A stretch of 64,000 nucleotides of DNA from Thysanoteuthis rhombus (GCA_963457665.1 OY735212.1:7003850-7067849); one strand, 5' to 3'; counted from the first letter of the stretch, positions 33,925 to 45,449 are shown. Notes: generated by a model from the sequence alone, not told the origin. A program made the numbers and translations.

Positions 33925-34150
33925 CTAGGAGATCCGATGAAGACTGACACCACTAACAAATGCCAGCAAAATTAGCTTGCCGATCATTGCTATACAACGA
34001 GCACCCGTCTACAGGGATGAGTGCATTGTTTGGAACTGAGGGTAGGAATATTCTTTCAGCAGAATTTTACCCCTTCTTTCAGTGGAGGAGTCCAGTGTTA
34101 TGGACTGCAGACCAAGAAAATCACGCAGTTCTTTATTGAAGTAAATTAAA
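33925..34150 (-). mobile_element. tRNA-like SINE J, copy 2 and tail scrap
   Basis: The minus-strand head at 34015-33925 (CTCGTTGTATAGCAATGATC, then TTTTGCTGGC and CATCGGATCTCC) matches copy 1. A separate scrap at 34082-34145 repeats the CACTGGACTCCTC and GATTTTCTTGG blocks of the copy-1 tail. At least two units of this repeat therefore lie close together, in the same direction. Confidence 0.4.
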
Positions 34151-34339
34151 CTATCGGATAAAGTCTTTTTAATTGCTTGCACCGACGGCCTTTCCTGTTC
34201 TGTAAAGCATACAAATATCACGTTCTCTTCTCTATTGGTCTTTTAGTAATTCTTGTGTCAAATTCAAATTCAATTTGATGCCCCTTCCTTAACTATTTTT
34301 TTTATGTGTAAAATTTGTGATGCTCAGCGAGTGCAAGTA

Positions 34340-34505
34340 ATTTCATATCTGATTATTAGCAATGCCTGATTAATTATGTGACAAGAGTAGCATATGTTAC
34401 GGGCCTTGCAATTCCATGGGTCTGCACCGAATGATCGCAAAGTATCAATTCTGATTCATTAATACTGCACTCGCTCTAATGTACTGGAGTATAATACTGC
34501 TTTCA
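34340..34505 (+). repeat. Repeat D copy 3
   Basis: Matching blocks are GCCTGATTAATTATGTGAC, AGTAGCATATGTTACGGGCC, TTGCAATTCCATGGG, AAGTATCAATTCTGATTC and CTGCACTCGCTCTAATGTAC. Shorter scraps with the CATATGCTACAGGCCCTGCA block occur near 34838-34870. Confidence 0.5.
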
Positions 34506-34983
34506 TCTTTCTGAAAATACTGTTTTATTTACGATTAAAGATTTTAGCCTAACACCGCATCTAGGCGGGTCGATATTTTAACCGGGAGATGAATGGGAGA
34601 GTGGTATCTATGTTATGTATATATGGTGCATAAGTACAAATCTATTTGAAACTAAAGCCATAGACCCTGCACTATAATCGGAACGAAAACGTAATACTAT
34701 CAATAAAATGTCAATAATAATTGTTGTATTTTATGGCTGTGTAGCAAATGGAGAAAAAATTACATTATATGCCAGTATGAAAATTGTGTTTCAATATTTA
34801 TATGTATTCTTTTTTCATATTGAAAGCCACTTTTTAACATATGCTACAGGCCCTGCACTAGCCTAATCCAGTCATGGTTACAAGTGCGTAAGTGAAATTG
34901 ATAAGTTTTATATGAAATGTGACAGATGAAAAAAAAAGTCACTGTGCGCAAGATTAGCATAGCCAGTTCCTCATCATCTAGAG

Positions 34984-35353
34984 CAGGGTTTCTCAAACTA
35001 TTCCCACCCACGGAATTCTTGAGGCTAGGCGTAAAAAATGGAATCTTAAAGATGTATATGAACCGGTTTCGCCCGGGTCATAAGGCATAAAATCTAGGAT
35101 TTTAAGGATTTCAAGCATAAAATCTAAGACTATTGATAAGTCCCAAGACTCTATACGATTTTGCAAGCATGATATAGTGCCATTTTAATAACCAAATTTA
35201 TTAAAAAAAAAAACAAACAAAAGACACATGACTATGATTATTTATATTAATAAATATAGTCTTGATTCTCATTCAAATTGCGAACAGTTTATTTGTCAAA
35301 ATTGGTCACAGAACCACAAATATATGATATGGAACCCAGTTTGAGAAACCCCG
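34984..35353. mobile_element. hAT-type miniature element (MITE)
   Basis: The ends are inverted repeats: CAGGGTTTCTCAAACT at 34984-34999 and AGTTTGAGAAACCCCG at 35338-35353. The CAG(G/T)G(G/T)TTCTCAA-type start is characteristic of hAT superfamily termini. The element is about 370 bp, AT-rich, and has no transposase. A convincing 8-bp target duplication is not visible, so the ends or flanks have decayed. Confidence 0.7.
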
Positions 35354-35359
35354 GTCAAA

Positions 35360-38125
35360 ACTGACAAAAGTGTATTGATTTGGTTTTTCTCAGATGCACA
35401 AAAACTGAAATAGGTGATAATCATGATGTGATGATTCATTTTTACAAAATTCATAATGTGAAAAAATCCACTCTATCAAGATTTGAACTCTTTTCTAAGT
35501 CAGACCATAGATGCGCAACTTTTTTTGTTCTTGTTGAAGATCTAGCAAGGGGATATCGCCAACTCTAAGTTCAAGTGCATTTTGAAACATTCAGTTTCTC
35601 CAGATACGTATCGAAAATATAAGAAACGTATTACATATGAATAAATCAAATTTTCTTCATTTGTTTTATTGAAAAATTACTTCATTCATTAAAAATGTCA
35701 TTCAAGATTATCTAAACTATCAAGAGTGAGCTAGGAACGTAACCTTGCAACATCTAAATTGGCAACATTTAACAACGTGACTATCATTTCGATATGTCAG
35801 TCAGTGACGACAATCGATGCTTGAGATTCTAAAAAGAAGAAAGGTAAAAACATTTGGCAATCACCGAGGGCACTTAATAGTCTCTGTTCTCCTAGATTCT
35901 TGCCAACTAATATTTGATGATTCAGTTTCATTTTAAAATTGGGGAAAGTGTTGCATTCCGTCTGAAGTACAGTATTTCACAGCTGTATATTGGCGTTGCA
36001 GTATACTGGATTTAACGTCCAATGTCAGCCAACAAGCCCGACTCATAGTAAGTTTCCACTAGTTTACACACAGCCGATAGAGTTCGCAAGTTTCACACCT
36101 CAAGGGAATACGACCCATTTGGCGGGGAATAAGACTCCCATCTATACTGGCCATGCTTTTTCTTTAGTTGACGTATTTCTTTTTGCTTGATGCACGTATT
36201 GGAGGTCTATTCAGTCGTCAAGGAATTTTTTTCTCTCATTTGTATTTATGCTCCAAACAACCAGTACTTTTTGTTACAACTAGAATGACGCATATCATGT
36301 TATGGGATAGTTCTTCATTCACAAATCGTCGTAATTGTCCGATTCTCCACTCTCTTTGAGTTAATAACCCATGGATAAAATGAATGAAAAAACTCACGCA
36401 TAAATTTTCTTTGAGTTTGAACAGAAAGCCATTGTAATTGCATGAAACATCTGCAACTAAGGATTTGGCCAAGAATCGGTTCCCGGATGTACGGTTCAGT
36501 ATTGATCCCTGAGGTTTCAGTGAGATGAGAGTTTCAAAGATCACGAACATCAACGATATAAGTTATCTTTTGACAATGATGCTCAAAGCTTTTTGATTGT
36601 TTGTTGACATCAGATAGGGATTTCCAAGTACGGACATGAATGATGTCGTTAAATGTTGGTAAAAAGTGCAATCAATCATATGGAATTTACTTAGTTCTTT
36701 TGACGCCTATTCTTTTTAAAAAAAAACGCCATCACTACAACGTAATATTATAATCTAGAAGCTTTTGGCTGCTCTATGCTATAAGTATCTTATAAAACAA
36801 ACCTGAAAGCCGAACCATAGATGCATTGTTTCGATTTTAGTGCCTTTAAAGCTTCTCTCTTTAGGAGCCGATTCCTTTCAGAGTCCCAACCTTTACAGGC
36901 CCTCTCTTCTGGAAGCATCTTCGCTTAACGTTAATGTCGTAGTAAGAAAGGATTTAATTCACACAACTGACGCATTTGTATTCTGACGTAGTAAAATAGA
37001 ATTCCATGTTCTGATGACGTAGTAATAAAATGATAATCATTGAAGGAGTGGGAGGGAATGCTTCGTGGAGATGGTGTTTGCTATGTCGAACTGTCAGTCA
37101 GTCAATCAGTCAATGAGAGCGATCACTGCTATAAATGCTAGTAATCAGCATGTTTGAATGAATTGATAGAATGATATTGGTCTTTCTACCTCTGACAATT
37201 ATGTATAGCAAATAATAATATCATTTGCTCCATTCTCTCAAAATACAAGTACCCCACCTGCGTTTTGAAAGTTTGCTTCATGCACTTTGAAGCAAAAAGC
37301 AGAAATTGCTTTTAGCGTTTGTTTTGTAGCATTACGTTACTGAGCCAGTGCATACCTTCTTCCTCTCTCTCCCTCTCCTACAAGCTCACACAACTTTGCA
37401 TAATATATTATGATAATTCTGGAGGTCTGGGAACACTAAAGATTCCCATATGAATTAATAGTAATCTTTCTTTGTTTTACACAATTTTTTCTTAAGAACA
37501 CTCTACTTTCGGATAGCAAAAAAAATCTGTAACTCTTTTTAAAGAAAAAAAAACTTTTGCCTTTTGTGTTGAAGACGTTGATTTTGACTCGCCCCTTGGC
37601 ACCAAATGGGGCTACGTTTCTCAACAAAAGCTTTACGACTAGTAGTCCACCTATCGAATTTCAGCTGCCATCATACAATAACAAATCTCACTGATTGTTG
37701 AGAGATGCCACCTGCCCATGCCCTCAAATCTCTAGTTGCTGTTGAATGGTCTGCTTACTCAAAAAGCTCATTGACACCAACCCTTGGACAGGTCTGTCTA
37801 CGGACTCTGGGTAATACCTTTATGGACCCCAATTGTCCAAACCACTACAGTAAATGTTGGAAGAGAACCAAGAAGAGCCCTTCAGAAGCCGAGCACCCAA
37901 AGCCCCCAAAATCACAAGCTATACCTTTGCATTGATTTTATATCAGCTTATCTCACCTCAAAGAGATTCAAAGATATTTGATGAGAATATTCATTGCCTT
38001 ATGAAAGAAAATCTGTGAATTCAAAGGACCATCTCAATGACTTCTTTTTCCCTAATCAGGAGAGAACAAAAACAAAAAAAAATCCAATATATATCCGAAA
38101 AGAAACGCAAAAATAAATAAAAACA
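35360..38125. other. Long stretch without a supported gene
   Basis: Frames reach 105 codons (minus, 36236-36553), but none has a domain or exon-like bounds. About 80 bp at 35705-35790 resembles 21335-21415. Three GACGTAGTAA-like motifs occur at about 36934-37030. A CC-rich 76-codon frame at 37705-37935 has no family resemblance. Confidence 0.4.
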
Positions 38126-38134
38126 TATGAAATC

Positions 38135-38345
38135 TGGAATTACCGCATGCAGACATCTCGACTCACAACGTGAATCCCCAGAGATCATATGCGAAATTGT
38201 GGCCGACGAGGACTAAGATTGCATGAAAGCTAGATACATACAGAAAGTGCAGTCTTCACGATGCCTATGTCAGAGAGGTGTGGCGATTCTTGGAGAAGGT
38301 CCATGTCCAACGACGGAGGCTGAAAGGCTGCAGCTGCTCCTGCTG
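38135..38345 (+). mobile_element. RTE-like LINE 3' end, short
   Basis: Conserved blocks on the + strand are CATCTCGACTCACAACGTG, CCAGAGATCATATGCGAAAT, GTGGCCGACGAGGACTAAG, a CGATGCCTATGTCAGAGAGG block and GGTCCATGTCCAACGACGG. This covers the last roughly 60 codons of the LINE protein and the 3' end. Confidence 0.65.
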
Positions 38346-38499
38346 AAGCAAACTAATGGAACAAAAAGAATATCGAAATGACCGTCGAAGATGGAAAAAA
38401 ATCAAAAGATGAAAAAGAAAGTAATTTTGTGTTTCTTTTCTGGACATTTGGACATGGAAGAGATTTTGGAAATATCGTGTTGCGTATGCAAAAGGACTT

Positions 38500-38815
38500 A
38501 GACCAAGCCTGGCTGCCGGACGGTCAAATTCCACTTCAATTTCTATTCCCACTGAAGATAACTACAAACGTTGTAGTTTATATATGATAAATAATTTCGT
38601 GAATATATAAAGCTTGTCAGTTTAGCTCGGTTGGTAACGGAGCCGCTCATCAATCACTTGTAGGGGAATTTTAATTCTATACATAGTTTTGGCTTAAGGT
38701 TACATGATGCACAAATATTGGAAGGTTTCATTCCCCTAAATTTTGGTTCGGGGTTGTTTTTCGTTGTTCTTATTATGGGGTAGAAACAAAGTCAACTTCA
38801 ACATGGACTGATGCT
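38500..38815 (+). mobile_element. tRNA-headed SINE, cephalopod-type
   Basis: The leading block is AAGCCTGGCTGCCGGACGG, then CCACTTCAATTTCTATTCC, CACTGAAGATAACTAC and TATATGATAAATAAT. The tRNA-like part is CTTGTCAGTTTAGCTCGGTT followed by GGTAACGGAGCCGC (A box and D-loop region); its B-box region is decayed. The tail ends in GTCAACTTCAACATGGACTG. Together with the copies at 45.1 and 47.6 kb it defines the order of parts. Confidence 0.65.
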
Positions 38816-38839
38816 CGACAAAAATAAGAGAACAATCCT

Positions 38840-39155
38840 CGGAATGAATTCTAAGAAATAGGAAAAGATCAACAGGGATCTGAAAGCGAACCAATTTGAA
38901 ATACAAGTAATCATTAAATGACAATAATGTCAGTGGGCTGAACATGTGGTAAGAATGAAGGACAACAGAAGGAGCAATAGTTCAACCGATCGGTGCCCAA
39001 GAAATTGCAAACACAGTAGGAAAAGGTCAGACATAAGATGGGGGAGAAAAATATTCCTGTTAGTCAAGCCAGGACTTAACACAATCCCATTCTTCCTGGG
39101 TGGAGCTGGGAAAGGATTTATATTAAACGGTGGACATTTAATGGCCGAAGATGCT
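38840..39155 (+). mobile_element. Second LINE family, C-terminal scrap
   Basis: The + strand translation contains QWAEHVVRMKDNRRSN, then STDRCPRNCKHSRKRSDIRW. These match the GHV-x-RM-DNR ... RD-KRSR-RP-RW tail of LINE endonuclease/RT proteins. An AFILNGG-like remnant follows about 30 codons later. It appears closer to the family at 27.4 kb than to the abundant one. It is short and truncated. Confidence 0.5.
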
Positions 39156-39304
39156 GAGGATAATGGGAGTAATGCCGTTATAGAGAACGTTTTGGAGAGA
39201 CGAATGCCTTTCGTTTTCCCTATTGGGGATCACTCTTGAGAAGAGACACAAAACTCTTAACCGTTGTCTCACGAGATAAAAGATTACTTCCAAACATCAA
39301 AGAA

Positions 39305-39470
39305 AACAGGACTGGTCAGTTACTCAATATATGTACGCATGCCAAGAAAAAAAAAATCCGAAAAATGGGTAATCAATAAATAAGTTATCTCCCTTGCCTT
39401 TTGTTAGGGGAAAGTCTGGATTTTCAAAAAGCAAGCGTGGACACTACATGGCACAAACTGAGGAACAAAA
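39305..39470 (+). repeat. MITE-A 5' part, interrupted by LINE
   Basis: GACTGGTCAGTTACTCAATA, GCATGCCAAG, a GTAATCAATAAATAAGTTAT block, CCTTTTGTTAGGGGAAAGTC, AGCAAGCGTGGACACTAC and ACAAACTGAGGAACAAAAC are in family order. The match stops at about 39470, where LINE RT sequence starts. The 3' part of a MITE-A lies on the other side of the LINE pair at 40488. Confidence 0.55.
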
Positions 39471-40258
39471 CAAGGTGATACCAGCTCACCCAAACTCTTC
39501 ACAGCCTCCCGAGAGATGATCTTCGGAAGACTAGCCTGTTGAAATAAAGGAATCAAAATAGACGGCAGATATCTCAGATTTGCAGATGATATTGTCCTCT
39601 TTGCAGATAATCTACACCACCTCCCACTAATGCTTGATGAACGAAATGAAGAGAGCTAGAAAGTTCGTCTACATATGAACTCCAGCAAGACTAAGATCAT
39701 GTGCAACAATCACGTCAGAAATAAGAAGACGAAGATCAGAATCGAGGACACAGAACTGGAGAAAGTAGACCATTACATCTGCCAAGGACAACGAATATCC
39801 ATGAAACCCTAAAAAAAAGAAGGAATCAAGTAAAGAATCAGTCTACGATAGCAAGTCTTTGGCAGAGCAAGGTCAACCTCCTAAAACAAGAAGATTTCAT
39901 CGATACTTAAAAAAATGATATATCTGAGCAATGCATCCTTCTATAGTCACTCATAGAGCTAGAACGTGGAACCTATCAAGAGACAGACTCGTAAACTGAG
40001 AACTATGCAAAGTGTACATGAAAGAATCATGCTCAACCTAACATGGCGAGACCACAAAACAGTACAATACTTCTGGAAGAATAAAGCAGTCAGTGACATC
40101 ATAGAATCCATTAAAAAAATTCAAATGGCCATTTCGCAAGGATAGTAGATAACCGACATCATGATCCACGACAGAGCCTACAGCGCCCACGATAGAGAAG
40201 TGTGGCAAATCCTGGAGAAGTTCTATCTCCAACGACGGATGCTGAAGATGATGATGAT
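39471..40258 (+). mobile_element. RTE-like LINE fragment with RT palm, degenerate
   Basis: The longest LINE piece here. It begins with GDTSSPKLFT (the RT block before the catalytic box) and has GRYLRFADDIVLFADNL, with FADD encoded at 39579-39590. MNSSKTKIMCNN, TELEKVDHYIC, GQRISM and the C-terminal CILL-type, TWRDHKTVQYF and DREVWQILEKFYLQ blocks follow. It ends in GATGATGATGGTGGTGTTGA, a microsatellite tail. Several stops and frameshifts make it inactive, and the endonuclease and N-terminal RT parts are missing. Confidence 0.8.
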
Positions 40259-40312
40259 GGTGGTGTTGATGAAACATACATTGCAAATTGCCCCAAACCT
40301 TTCTTTCAAGAT

Positions 40313-40485
40313 ATCATCATCATCATCATCATCATCAGTATTTCAACGTCTGTCGTTGGACATAGAACTTCCAAAGGATTCACCACATTTCTTTATCATG
40401 AGCGTCGCAGAGCTAATACTTTCTGAATTTGTCTAGCTTGTCTCCCCATCTAATGCTGTGCCGGCCTTTGTTGCGCATTTTCAGT
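40313..40485 (-). mobile_element. RTE-like LINE 3' end, opposite orientation
   Basis: It starts with an (ATC)n run on the + strand at 40313-40336. TTTCAACGTCTGTCGTTGG, CATAGAACTTCC, TATCATGAGCGTCGCAG and CTAATGCTGTGCCGG follow. This is the reverse complement of the family 3' end. It lies tail-to-tail with the fragment ending at 40258. Confidence 0.75.
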
Positions 40486-40487
40486 CC

Positions 40488-40628
40488 TTTAACTTCATTG
40501 GCACAACCTTTCCGCGTGACACATACACATACATAGCCAGCCAGCTACCCAGAACTATTCAAAAACTTAAGAAACCTGCGTTGACAGTTTTTGTCGGCAT
40601 TTACTTAATAATAACATGCAGTTATAAA
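40488..40628 (+). repeat. MITE-A 3' part
   Basis: AACTTCATTGGCACAACC, the CGTGACACATACACATACAT block, AGCCAGCCAGCTACCCAG, AAAAACTTAAGAAACCTG and GTTGACAGTTTTTGTCGGC match the family 3' end. This is plausibly the other half of the copy cut at 39470, although about 150 bp of the consensus middle is missing. Confidence 0.55.
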
Positions 40629-40629
40629 C

Positions 40630-41040
40630 CATGTGATCACGAGGTGAGTGATGACTGTGTGAATACATAGGTGGCACAGCAGAAAGTTAGACCGATTAAA
40701 CAGTATTGCCCATCTATTATCGTCCTGACATTGTTACTGTCTCGTTACTGGCATGACAAAATAATCTAAAAAGGGGATGATTATCTTCTTGTAAATAATG
40801 TTTAATATTGAATATATTGAGCTGTTTATGAAACAAACCCATCACACATCAGTTATTGAATTATATTGACTTCCTGATTCGTATCATACATTTACATATA
40901 CGAAAATACTAATCAGAAAATGTTTTTGATATAACACTATCTCTGAGGGTTGATGGGTTTATTTCATGCCATGCTCAATGCATTAAACATCAAGTTGATT
41001 AAGAGTACAGCTTGAAACATAATTGAGTAAGTATTCGTTA
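40630..41040. other. No recognisable gene
   Basis: AT-rich sequence without supported open frames or family repeats. Confidence 0.3.
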
Positions 41041-41042
41041 TA

Positions 41043-41215
41043 GCAACACGTGTATGTTTCTGTCCTATTTAGGCTTCTTCGGGCGGGTGATTCGGTTTGT
41101 TTTAGGTTCTTCTTTGGAACATTTTTGGAGGAGGCGTTTATTTTTTCTAGGTGCTAGGATCTTTCTTACATTTTATATGTACATCTATATATATATGTGT
41201 GCATGTGCGTGGTTG
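41043..41215 (+). repeat. Repeat B copy 3
   Basis: It begins CAACACGTGTATGTTTCTG, then GGCTTCTTCGGGCGGGTGA, TTCGGTTTGTTTTAGG and TTTTATATGTACATCTATAT, with a short TA/TG run. The order matches repeat B at 8230. The 68-codon frame is incidental. Confidence 0.5.
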
Positions 41216-41379
41216 GTCATTACTTACGTTTTTCTGTTTTATTTAGTGGGGATGTTGTAATTTTCGTAGTTATGAATTATAAATCAGGAGGGTATCGTGT
41301 AGGAATTTTTGTTATCAGTGAGTAGTTAATCAACTAGTTCTCTGTGGTATGTTTTATCTAAACAAAGATAAGCCAACCA

Positions 41380-42030
41380 TATATCATCAATTAAAAATGA
41401 AAAATGTAAAAAAAAAGTATTTTAACTGGTGCCATATTATTGGAGACTAGCTGATAGCAAACTCAAAACTACATTAAAATGAGAAATATCAAAACAAACA
41501 TCCATATACCAAAACATTGAAACCCCATGTTGCTTATGTCTGTATGAGAAATTTGAAATCCTCAATCTTGCCAATAGAGCAAAAAAAAAAAAAACAATAA
41601 ACAAAAAATAGAATTATTAAACAGAAAAATGAAGTAGCATTAAAATTCTAATATCGCTTAAAATTTTCTACCAACAAACATTACTTGATAACCCAAATAG
41701 AGACATACAATAAATTAACTGCCATAGATATTTTACTCCCCTAGCCACTTTGAAGAACAAACCAATCAATGCAATAATCTTAGACATGTGTAAACAGACT
41801 AAACCCAGAATAATTAAATTAACAACGATATCATATAAATAAGAACCCTAAAATTTGGAGACAAATTCAAGCGATAATAAATTACTCACAGAGAGGAAAC
41901 TTACAACAAAGGACTTAATAGATTAACTACATACTGATAACGAAAATGCCTTCGCCATATCCTCCTCATTTATAACTACAACAAGCACAGCATCCTCACT
42001 AAATTAAATAGAAAAACATAAGCAATGACC
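41380..42030 (+). repeat. A-rich, G-poor tract; possible decayed retroelement
   Basis: About 650 bp has strong A excess on the + strand. One frame gives IETPCCLCLYEKFEILNLAN at about 41520-41575. This recalls the CxLCLxEK-x-I-x4-N pattern at the C-terminal end of some GIY-YIG-associated retroelement proteins in invertebrates. The flanking frames are broken and nothing else is recognisable. The protein resemblance alone is weak. Confidence 0.3.
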
Positions 42031-42034
42031 AACA

Positions 42035-42169
<135 letters not shown>

Positions 42170-42279
42170 ATTAAAAGGAAGATCCTACCAATACAACTAT
42201 TCCAAACAAGAATCTAAAATAAACCAAATCATTCGTTCGAAGAAGCCTAGGATAGAAACATTACATGTCTGTGTAGCAA

Positions 42280-42331
42280 ATCCTAACTTATATATATAAT
42301 TGCAAAACTCAATTATATAATTGCAAAACTC

Positions 42332-42385
<54 letters not shown>

Positions 42386-42530
42386 TCGCAAAACTCACTA
42401 ATATACATATATATAATGGAGTAATGATTCGCTACGTGAACACATTCATGTTTCTGTCCTCTTTGGGATTTTTCAGGGGAATGATTCAGTTTATCTTAAA
42501 TTCCAATTTAGAACACTTCATTTATATAGT
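42280..42530 (+). repeat. TA tract with ~25-bp duplication, then repeat B copy 4
   Basis: A unit of about 25 bp (ATAATTGCAAAACTCAATTA) is present twice in tandem near 42292-42335, and a diverged GCAAAACTCACTA follows the 50-bp (TA)n tract at 42336-42384. From 42430 the repeat B start (GCTACGTGAACACATTCATG, then TTTCTGTCC) follows, truncated at about 42525. Confidence 0.5.
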
Positions 42531-42539
42531 CACAATATG

Positions 42540-43583
42540 AGTTATTCCTAACGTTGGAAAAAAAATTCGTCCAAAGAAAATATAGTTAATTCAATCGATG
42601 TTGTAATGAATTTGAATTTCTTCTCTCTCCTCTCTAATCTAACGTATCAAATGAAGGTTTACATGTGAATTCAATTGAAGCAAGTGTTTGCATGAATCAG
42701 CCTGTGATCATGAAGAAAAATGGAGTACATGTCTCGAGTAAGATTGTGAAATATCCCTGAACATTTCAGTAATTCCATGCAATCACTACTTTTACAATTA
42801 GCGACGAAATATTTAATGAGTTTATGATGACCATTACTGCTGCTATGAGCTCTATTCCCCCTGGGTGCCTAACCACTGTGGCTTTGCATCAAACTAATCA
42901 GTGTATACAAGTAAATACTGAAGCAGAAAATACTCAATATATGCTCGAATACCTATTGTGGTAACTTACTTATACGGCGATTATTAACTTTGTACAATGG
43001 CGCGTTGTCTAGTGATCTCAGTGCATACACCCAACCCTGAGAGATTCCTTCAATCGATCTGAGATGTTCAGAGATTTCACAAAATCGCTAGAGATTTCAC
43101 GGAATCACTTGATTCAATATCTCATTGTATCATATGGTGTTGTAGACGAGAGGCACTGGAAGAAAACGTTGGAAGAAAGACTACTTTTATAAATCCTACG
43201 TAAGACACGAATTCTGTTTTTGCCTTGAGTGTTAATTCGTTAAAAAGGATTTGGTTATTGTTGAATGGTGCGTAACGCTTTCCCTCTGAAAGATTCATTA
43301 AATCGTTTTGTTAAGAATTAATCCAGTTATTGCATTTTGTATAGAAAACAGCAACATTCCATAAACTGTTCTTTGTTTGCGGCACTGGGATTTTCCCAGA
43401 CATTTCACTCCATGTCTTATGGACATTAAGCTGATTTATTTCAAGTACCATTATGTCAAGCTATCTTTTTTAGCTTTTACTTTACAGTTTTGGTTTAAGT
43501 TATTTTTTCTAGAGTGGTTTCTTGCTTTGTCTGTCTTCGACGCGTTTACTTTTTGTTTCCTGCTCTCAATTAAATTCTATCTA
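42540..43583. other. No recognisable gene
   Basis: Only a 69-codon frame. AGAGATTTCAC(A/G)(A/G)AATC units are repeated in short tandem at about 43071-43105. No family repeats. Confidence 0.3.
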
Positions 43584-43585
43584 TG

Positions 43586-44005
43586 AGAAATCGTCAACCA
43601 AAATGTAGGTTTAGTCAGTTTTCAAGTGAGTCTGGAAGGCTATCAATTCATTCATTTACATCGTGCGTACAAAGTGAACAAATACAGTTAGAGGGTTGAA
43701 AAACATTCATTCTTTATTATATCCAGAAATAAGTTCTTTTTTTATATCGCCTCCCTGAATAGGTCTTAGTAGGGGGTTTAATTTGCAACGTAAGTTTATA
43801 CTAAATTGGTCCCCAAGTTAGTGTTTAGCAGCATTAACGATTGTTTTTTTCACAAACCGAAGGTTTTTTCAATGATTACTGCCCAACAAAAGAGAGGTAA
43901 CTCGTTCACTGATCGCCATTTTTAACAATTTTATTGTTCATCCCGAGCATGGCAAGCTGTCAAAAGACATTGGTCACATGACGGTTTCTATCGAGTGATA
44001 AACAA
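43586..44005 (-). repeat. MITE-A, full-length reference copy
   Basis: The best-bounded copy, about 420 bp. Read on the minus strand it starts CACTCGATAGAAACCGTCAT and ends TGACGATTTCTCATAG. The terminal AGAAACCGTCA and AGAAATCGTCA (read inward) match at 10 of 11 bases. All internal blocks are present, except that the AGCCAGCCAGC motif is replaced by an unrelated stretch. There is no open frame of note, so the element would need a transposase from elsewhere. Confidence 0.7.
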
Positions 44006-44039
44006 TTTTTTTTCAACTTCAAAGTCACTAAAAAATTGC

Positions 44040-44690
44040 TCATTCTATATTTGTATTCAAATTTTATATTCCTATAATTCATAGGGTTTCATTTTCTTGA
44101 ACAATTAACTTTACCCAATTTAATATTAGAATTCTGTTTATTCAATTTCATTTGTTTTTAATGTCATTTTAACTCCATTCTAATGATATTTTTGGTATTT
44201 AATTTCTACAGATTGCAATATTATTTATTTCAAATTAGTTTTTCGACGAAATTATTGAAGTATTTTCAAATCTCTGTTCGTGTAAATTCCAAGTGTGGAT
44301 TTATTTATTGCACAGTTCATAAAATTTGTCGTTGTTTTCCTAATTTTATACTTCACGCATTTTTTTTTTTTTTTCATTTTTACTCGAATTCGATTTTTAA
44401 GTGTTTTGTTTTTACTTGTATCAATCTATTTTTTTTTTCTAAAGACTTTTGCATAGTGTTTTTTTTTTAATTTGCATTCTCATTTTAATAACTTTTTGCT
44501 GCTAATTCCTTGTCATGTTTTTTAATTATCTTCTTCCTAGTTTTTAATTTTCTCTATTTAGTTTCTATTCAGTGAAACCAATTCCATTTTTTAGAATTTC
44601 ATTTGTTTTCTTAGGACATATTCCCCAGAAAGAATTATTTTTCAATCTTCCTAAAACTGATTTTCTTGCTACTTTTTAAGCTGTGTGTGG
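44040..44690. other. Strongly T-rich tract
   Basis: About 650 bp has persistent T excess and few G on the + strand (runs at 44359-44374, 44429-44439 and 44457-44468). It directly follows MITE-A and has no recognisable gene. A 95-codon frame at 44183-44470 is a Phe/Ile-rich artefact of composition. It could be the reverse of an A-rich retroelement body. Confidence 0.4.
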
Positions 44691-45129
44691 GAAGAAAAGT
44701 CTGCGCGGTATTGGAATTCTTCCATTTTTTAATGAAACCATTGTGCTCTGTCCATTGTCCTCATAAAAATCTTTCATTTACTGACATGTACTTAGCCTAA
44801 AGACCGAGTCTGCTTCGAGTTGGAAACCTGCCGAAACCTATTACATTTAAGCCGTTCATATTTCTGGTTGCAAGAATATAACCAACAAATAGATTATCAT
44901 TTTTACTTGAAAAGAAGAATATAAGTACGCTCTATGAACAAATCGTGTAAAGACATTTCTGTTTAAATCAGATCGAGGCATGCGCACATGGAGGAAATAG
45001 CTGTCTACTGGTTATAAATGGTAATTTGGTATTAATGTCTTGTTGGAAAGAACAAAGAGCTGCAGGTGTAATGAAGAGGAAGAATGAAAGAAAAGATGTA
45101 TTTAGGAGGAGAAATATAAGAGGATGAGA

Positions 45130-45445
45130 TAGACAAGTCTGGCTGGTGCCGGGTCAAACTTTACTGCAACTTCTATTGAAGTTGATTGTTGCAACTTTTG
45201 TATCGTATACATAATAAATGAAAAAATATATATATACATATAGAAATAGATAGATTTTTGTATAAATGTATTTATCAATTCGAATGAAGTGAGCACGTGC
45301 GTATCTTGATGATGAATGTTCGTTGATGTTTGAGACTTGTAAATTCAGTTCTGTCAGTGAGACTGCATCCTGGCAATCAGTCGGGCGTGTGTTCAAATCT
45401 CGGTAGTGGAATACAGTGTTTTACATCTTGTTACGGTTAGAAAAA
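45130..45445 (+). mobile_element. tRNA-headed SINE, cephalopod-type
   Basis: GACAAGTCTGGCTGGTGCC, CAACTTCTATTGAAGTTGAT and ACATAATAAATGAAAAA lead into an A/T linker. The tRNA-like region is ACTTGTAAATTCAGTTCTGT to GTGTTCAAATCTCGG (B box close to consensus). The end at 45420-45445 matches the GTTACGGTT(A/T)G block of other copies. Confidence 0.6.
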
Positions 45446-45449
45446 TAAA

